From an uncultured Bacteroidales bacterium (lineage in GTDB: Bacteria > Bacteroidota > Bacteroidia > Bacteroidales > WCHB1-69), in the NCBI GenBank assembly GCA_937949745.1, contig CALECM010000110.1:1-24430 (forward strand): a DNA stretch of 24,430 nucleotides, read 5' to 3'. The notes below the pieces were generated by a model. The model searched no databases. It was not told the origin of the DNA and worked only from the letters and a program-made list of their open reading frames with translations. Shown in pieces: positions 21,994 through 24,430 of this stretch (position 1 is the stretch's first letter; every line of letters starts with the position of its first letter). The translations under genes and the position numbers were made by a program.

Positions 21994-24430
21994 ATATTAC
22001 TATTCCCCTTCAATAAATATTGTTCGAGATTTAAATAAAGATCTGGAATATATTTCTACGCCTAATGCAAAGCAGGTTTATACACAAATAGCCAAAAACT
22101 ATACTACAGGCACACATTCTTTTAATATTGTAGGCTCTTATGGCACTGGAAAATCTTCTTTCTTATTGGCATTGGAACATCATCTGAATGGAGAAAAGGA
22201 ATATTTCAGTCCATTAAATGGTAGTTTTAAGGGTGTAAAGGGCTTTGAGTTTTTACCTATTATAGGAGAATCGACTTCTCTGCTAAATTACTTTGCTACG
22301 GAATTTGGGCTAAAAAACAAAGATTACAATACACGTGATATACTCAAAAAAATAGAGGCAAACTACGCCGAAATTAGCAAATCAGGAAAAGGATGGCTTA
22401 TAGCTATTGATGAGTTTGGAAAATTTCTTGAATATGCTGCTAATAATAATCCTGAAAAGGAATTGTATTTTATACAGCAACTAGCAGAGTTCGCGAACGA
22501 TGATTCCAAAAATATACTTTTTGTCACAACACTTCATCAAGGATTTAACGACTATGCTATAGGTTTATCCAAAACACAACGCAATGAATGGGATAAGATT
22601 AGAGGGCGATTAAAAGAAATCACCTTTAATGAACCTGTTGAACAGTTATTGTTGTTAGCTGCTGAGCGAATTTCATCAAGACAGCAAGAGATAAAAAAAG
22701 GTAAGACCTTCAATCAACTTTTTGACAGCATTGCAGATTCGAAGACATTCCCACTCAATGACTACTTCAAAAAGTCAATAGCCGAGAAACTTCTTCCTTT
22801 CGATATTTTATCAGCTTCCATTTTAACCTCAGCATTGCAGAGATACGGGCAAAATGAACGTTCCTTATTTCAATTTGTAGATTCGAATGATTATTTAGGA
22901 TTAGAAGACTTTGACACTAAAGCTAATCCTTTCTATAATATAAGTTGTGTGTACGATTATATGATGTACAACTACTATTCTACCTTGACAACGAAGCATA
23001 ATCAGGATTATGGCCAATGGGCAACTATCCGCAATTCTATTGAGCGACTTGAAAGTGAACTTGTTGACTATGTAAGCGAAGGTACAAAACTAATAAAGAC
23101 AATCGGACTATTAAATATCTTTGCGCCTAATTCTGGGACTATTGACAGAGATTTTTTGGTTGATTATTCAAAACTTAGTCTTGGTTTTGATAATGCTGAA
23201 GAAGTTATTGACAAACTTTCTCAGTTCAAAATAATCAGCTTTACAAAGTACGACAGACGCTATAAGTTGCTTGGAGGAACAGATTTAGACATAGACCAAG
23301 CTATTGCCGATGCAGAGATTGACGATATTGCGGACGTAGTGCCATATCTGAACAAGTATTTCGATTTCCCATATATACAAGCAAAAGAACACTTCTATAG
23401 AACAGGATGTCCTCGTTTTTTTCAGTTTAAAATAGGGGAAAAGCCATACAATGAGATTGTAGAAGATGCTGACGGCATTGTTAATCTTGTGTTTTCAGAG
23501 AAAGATATAAAGCAAGAACTGCTTCAACAATCGCAAAATTCAAACGAGCCAATTCTATACTGTCTGTATGAGAATATCAAGGATATTCGGAATACATTAA
23601 TTGAGTTGGAACGTATACAATATGTAAAACGACAATATCCAAGTGATAAGGTTGCACAGCGGGAAATAGATAAAATGCTTGTTCGTTATAAAAAAACACT
23701 AAACGAACTTGTTTTCGAAGGACTTTTTGATACCAATAAAACCGTTTGGTTATGCAACGGTTCTATTGCTCATATTCAAAGCCATAAACAACTTAATAGG
23801 CGGTTGTCTGATATATGTGACTTGGCTTATCCGGCAACACCTGTTTTCCGAAATGAAATGGTCAATAAGGGCAAACTCTCCGGGGCGATGCAACCTGCAC
23901 GTAGGAATTTGATTAAGGCACTAGTGTCCAACTTTAACAAGCCTAATTTAGGGTTTCCTAATGAAAAATTTCCTCCTGAAAAAACGATATATCTATCCTT
24001 GCTGAAAAATACAGGAATTCATAATGGGTATGCATTGGCAAGACCAGTAGACGAAAGTTTTAATGCTTTATGGGATGAGTGTATTCATTTTTTAGATGAT
24101 GCCAAAGCTACAAGAATGGGCGTACATGTTTTAGTTGAACGACTTCAAAAGAAGCCATTGAAATTAAAGCAAGGATTCATAGACTTTTGGTTGCCTATTT
24201 TTCTGTTTATTTGCCGTGATGAATATGCACTATTTGATGAAAATGGTTATGTGCCAAGTATTGATGATGAAACCCTTGTCTTAGTAAGCAGACAACCCGA
24301 TTCATTTGAGATAAAGTCATTTGATATTTCGGGTATTAAATTGGATTTATTCAACTCATATAGGTCTTTTCTAAATATTGAAGAGGCTGATACAGTCACC
24401 CATATATCCTACAATATTTCCAGATTCTCT
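21980..24430 (+). CDS. Large P-loop ATPase, BrxC/PglY-like, cut off by the window edge
   Basis: 817 codons are open from ATG 21980 to the last base with no stop, so the protein is longer than 817 residues. Walker A is GSYGTGKSS (residues 52-60) and Walker B is WLIAIDEFGK (residues 139-148). A sensor-like ILFVTTLHQGF follows and, after it, RNEWDKIRGRLKEITFNEP with candidate arginine fingers. The rest is long, helical and without further recognised motifs. Size, fold order and an upstream DUF4007 gene fit the BrxC/PglY ATPases of BREX systems, in particular the type 4 arrangement. It could instead be a related ATPase of a phosphorothioation or other defence cluster. The 14-base overlap with DUF4007 implies coupled translation. 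The name is an inference; the ATPase call is directly seen. Confidence 0.65.
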   Translation, partial: MPKIKYYYSPSINIVRDLNKDLEYISTPNAKQVYTQIAKNYTTGTHSFNIVGSYGTGKSSFLLALEHHLNGEKEYFSPLNGSFKGVKGFEFLPIIGESTSLLNYFATEFGLKNKDYNTRDILKKIEANYAEISKSGKGWLIAIDEFGKFLEYAANNNPEKELYFIQQLAEFANDDSKNILFVTTLHQGFNDYAIGLSKTQRNEWDKIRGRLKEITFNEPVEQLLLLAAERISSRQQEIKKGKTFNQLFDSIADSKTFPLNDYFKKSIAEKLLPFDILSASILTSALQRYGQNERSLFQFVDSNDYLGLEDFDTKANPFYNISCVYDYMMYNYYSTLTTKHNQDYGQWATIRNSIERLESELVDYVSEGTKLIKTIGLLNIFAPNSGTIDRDFLVDYSKLSLGFDNAEEVIDKLSQFKIISFTKYDRRYKLLGGTDLDIDQAIADAEIDDIADVVPYLNKYFDFPYIQAKEHFYRTGCPRFFQFKIGEKPYNEIVEDADGIVNLVFSEKDIKQELLQQSQNSNEPILYCLYENIKDIRNTLIELERIQYVKRQYPSDKVAQREIDKMLVRYKKTLNELVFEGLFDTNKTVWLCNGSIAHIQSHKQLNRRLSDICDLAYPATPVFRNEMVNKGKLSGAMQPARRNLIKALVSNFNKPNLGFPNEKFPPEKTIYLSLLKNTGIHNGYALARPVDESFNALWDECIHFLDDAKATRMGVHVLVERLQKKPLKLKQGFIDFWLPIFLFICRDEYALFDENGYVPSIDDETLVLVSRQPDSFEIKSFDISGIKLDLFNSYRSFLNIEEADTVTHISYNISRFS

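Noticed and set aside
23709..23912. A 67-codon plus-strand open frame in the right-edge locus
   Set aside because: It is in another frame inside the continuous open frame of the large ATPase.
1..24430. tRNA or rRNA genes, CRISPR arrays, insertion sequences and integrases
   Set aside because: I looked for these by eye on both strands. No cloverleaf with a CCA end, no regularly spaced repeats, no transposase or recombinase motifs and no terminal inverted repeats were found. Short or divergent examples could be missed without a search tool.

Overview
The window looks like chromosomal DNA of a member of the Bacteroidales (phylum Bacteroidota). The evidence is the moderate A+T content, the repeated occurrence of the Bacteroidetes -7 promoter element TAnnTTTG just upstream of genes, the near absence of strong Shine-Dalgarno sequences, many signal peptides ending in AQ or SQ, small lipoproteins, and family types typical of the group (DUF6567, DUF486, MltD with paired LysM domains). 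ThiH rather than ThiO in the thiamine set fits an anaerobe. The exact genus cannot be read from the sequence alone.

Left part (1-6.5 kb), nearly all on the minus strand. A DNA polymerase III delta-prime subunit runs off the left edge. A lytic transglycosylase (mltD-like) and a secreted protein made of MORN-type repeats lie upstream of it in one tight block. Next comes an outer-membrane barrel gene whose signal peptide is out of frame by one base, then two tandem 72-residue cysteine-patterned lipoproteins that carry copies of the same promoter, and an orphan lipoprotein on the plus strand.

Middle part (6.5-14 kb): ordinary single genes and short operons. These are 3-methyladenine DNA glycosylase I (tag), a split two-gene chromate-type transporter, a radical SAM protein of unknown substrate, a DUF486 membrane protein, three small uncharacterised genes, a LUD-domain protein, a small secreted protein and a DUF892 ferritin-like protein.

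Thiamine operon (about 13.7-20.9 kb, minus strand). A promoter and a TPP riboswitch precede thiD-thiS-tenI-thiE-thiG-thiC-thiH-thiF, followed at 15 bases by an alkyltransferase-like gene. ThiC makes HMP phosphate, ThiD phosphorylates it, and ThiF, ThiS, ThiH and ThiG make the thiazole phosphate. The TenI-like protein may aromatise the thiazole, and ThiE joins the halves. The riboswitch closes the feedback loop.

Right edge (from about 20.95 kb, plus strand): a visibly more A+T-rich segment starts a different kind of locus. A DUF4007 protein overlaps by 14 bases a very large P-loop ATPase that is still open at the window end (817 codons). This resembles the beginning of a BREX type 4-like or DNA-phosphorothioation-linked defence cluster. 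The deciding genes (PAPS reductase, PglZ, BrxL or others) would lie beyond the window, so this assignment is an inference. It is the most interesting part of the window.
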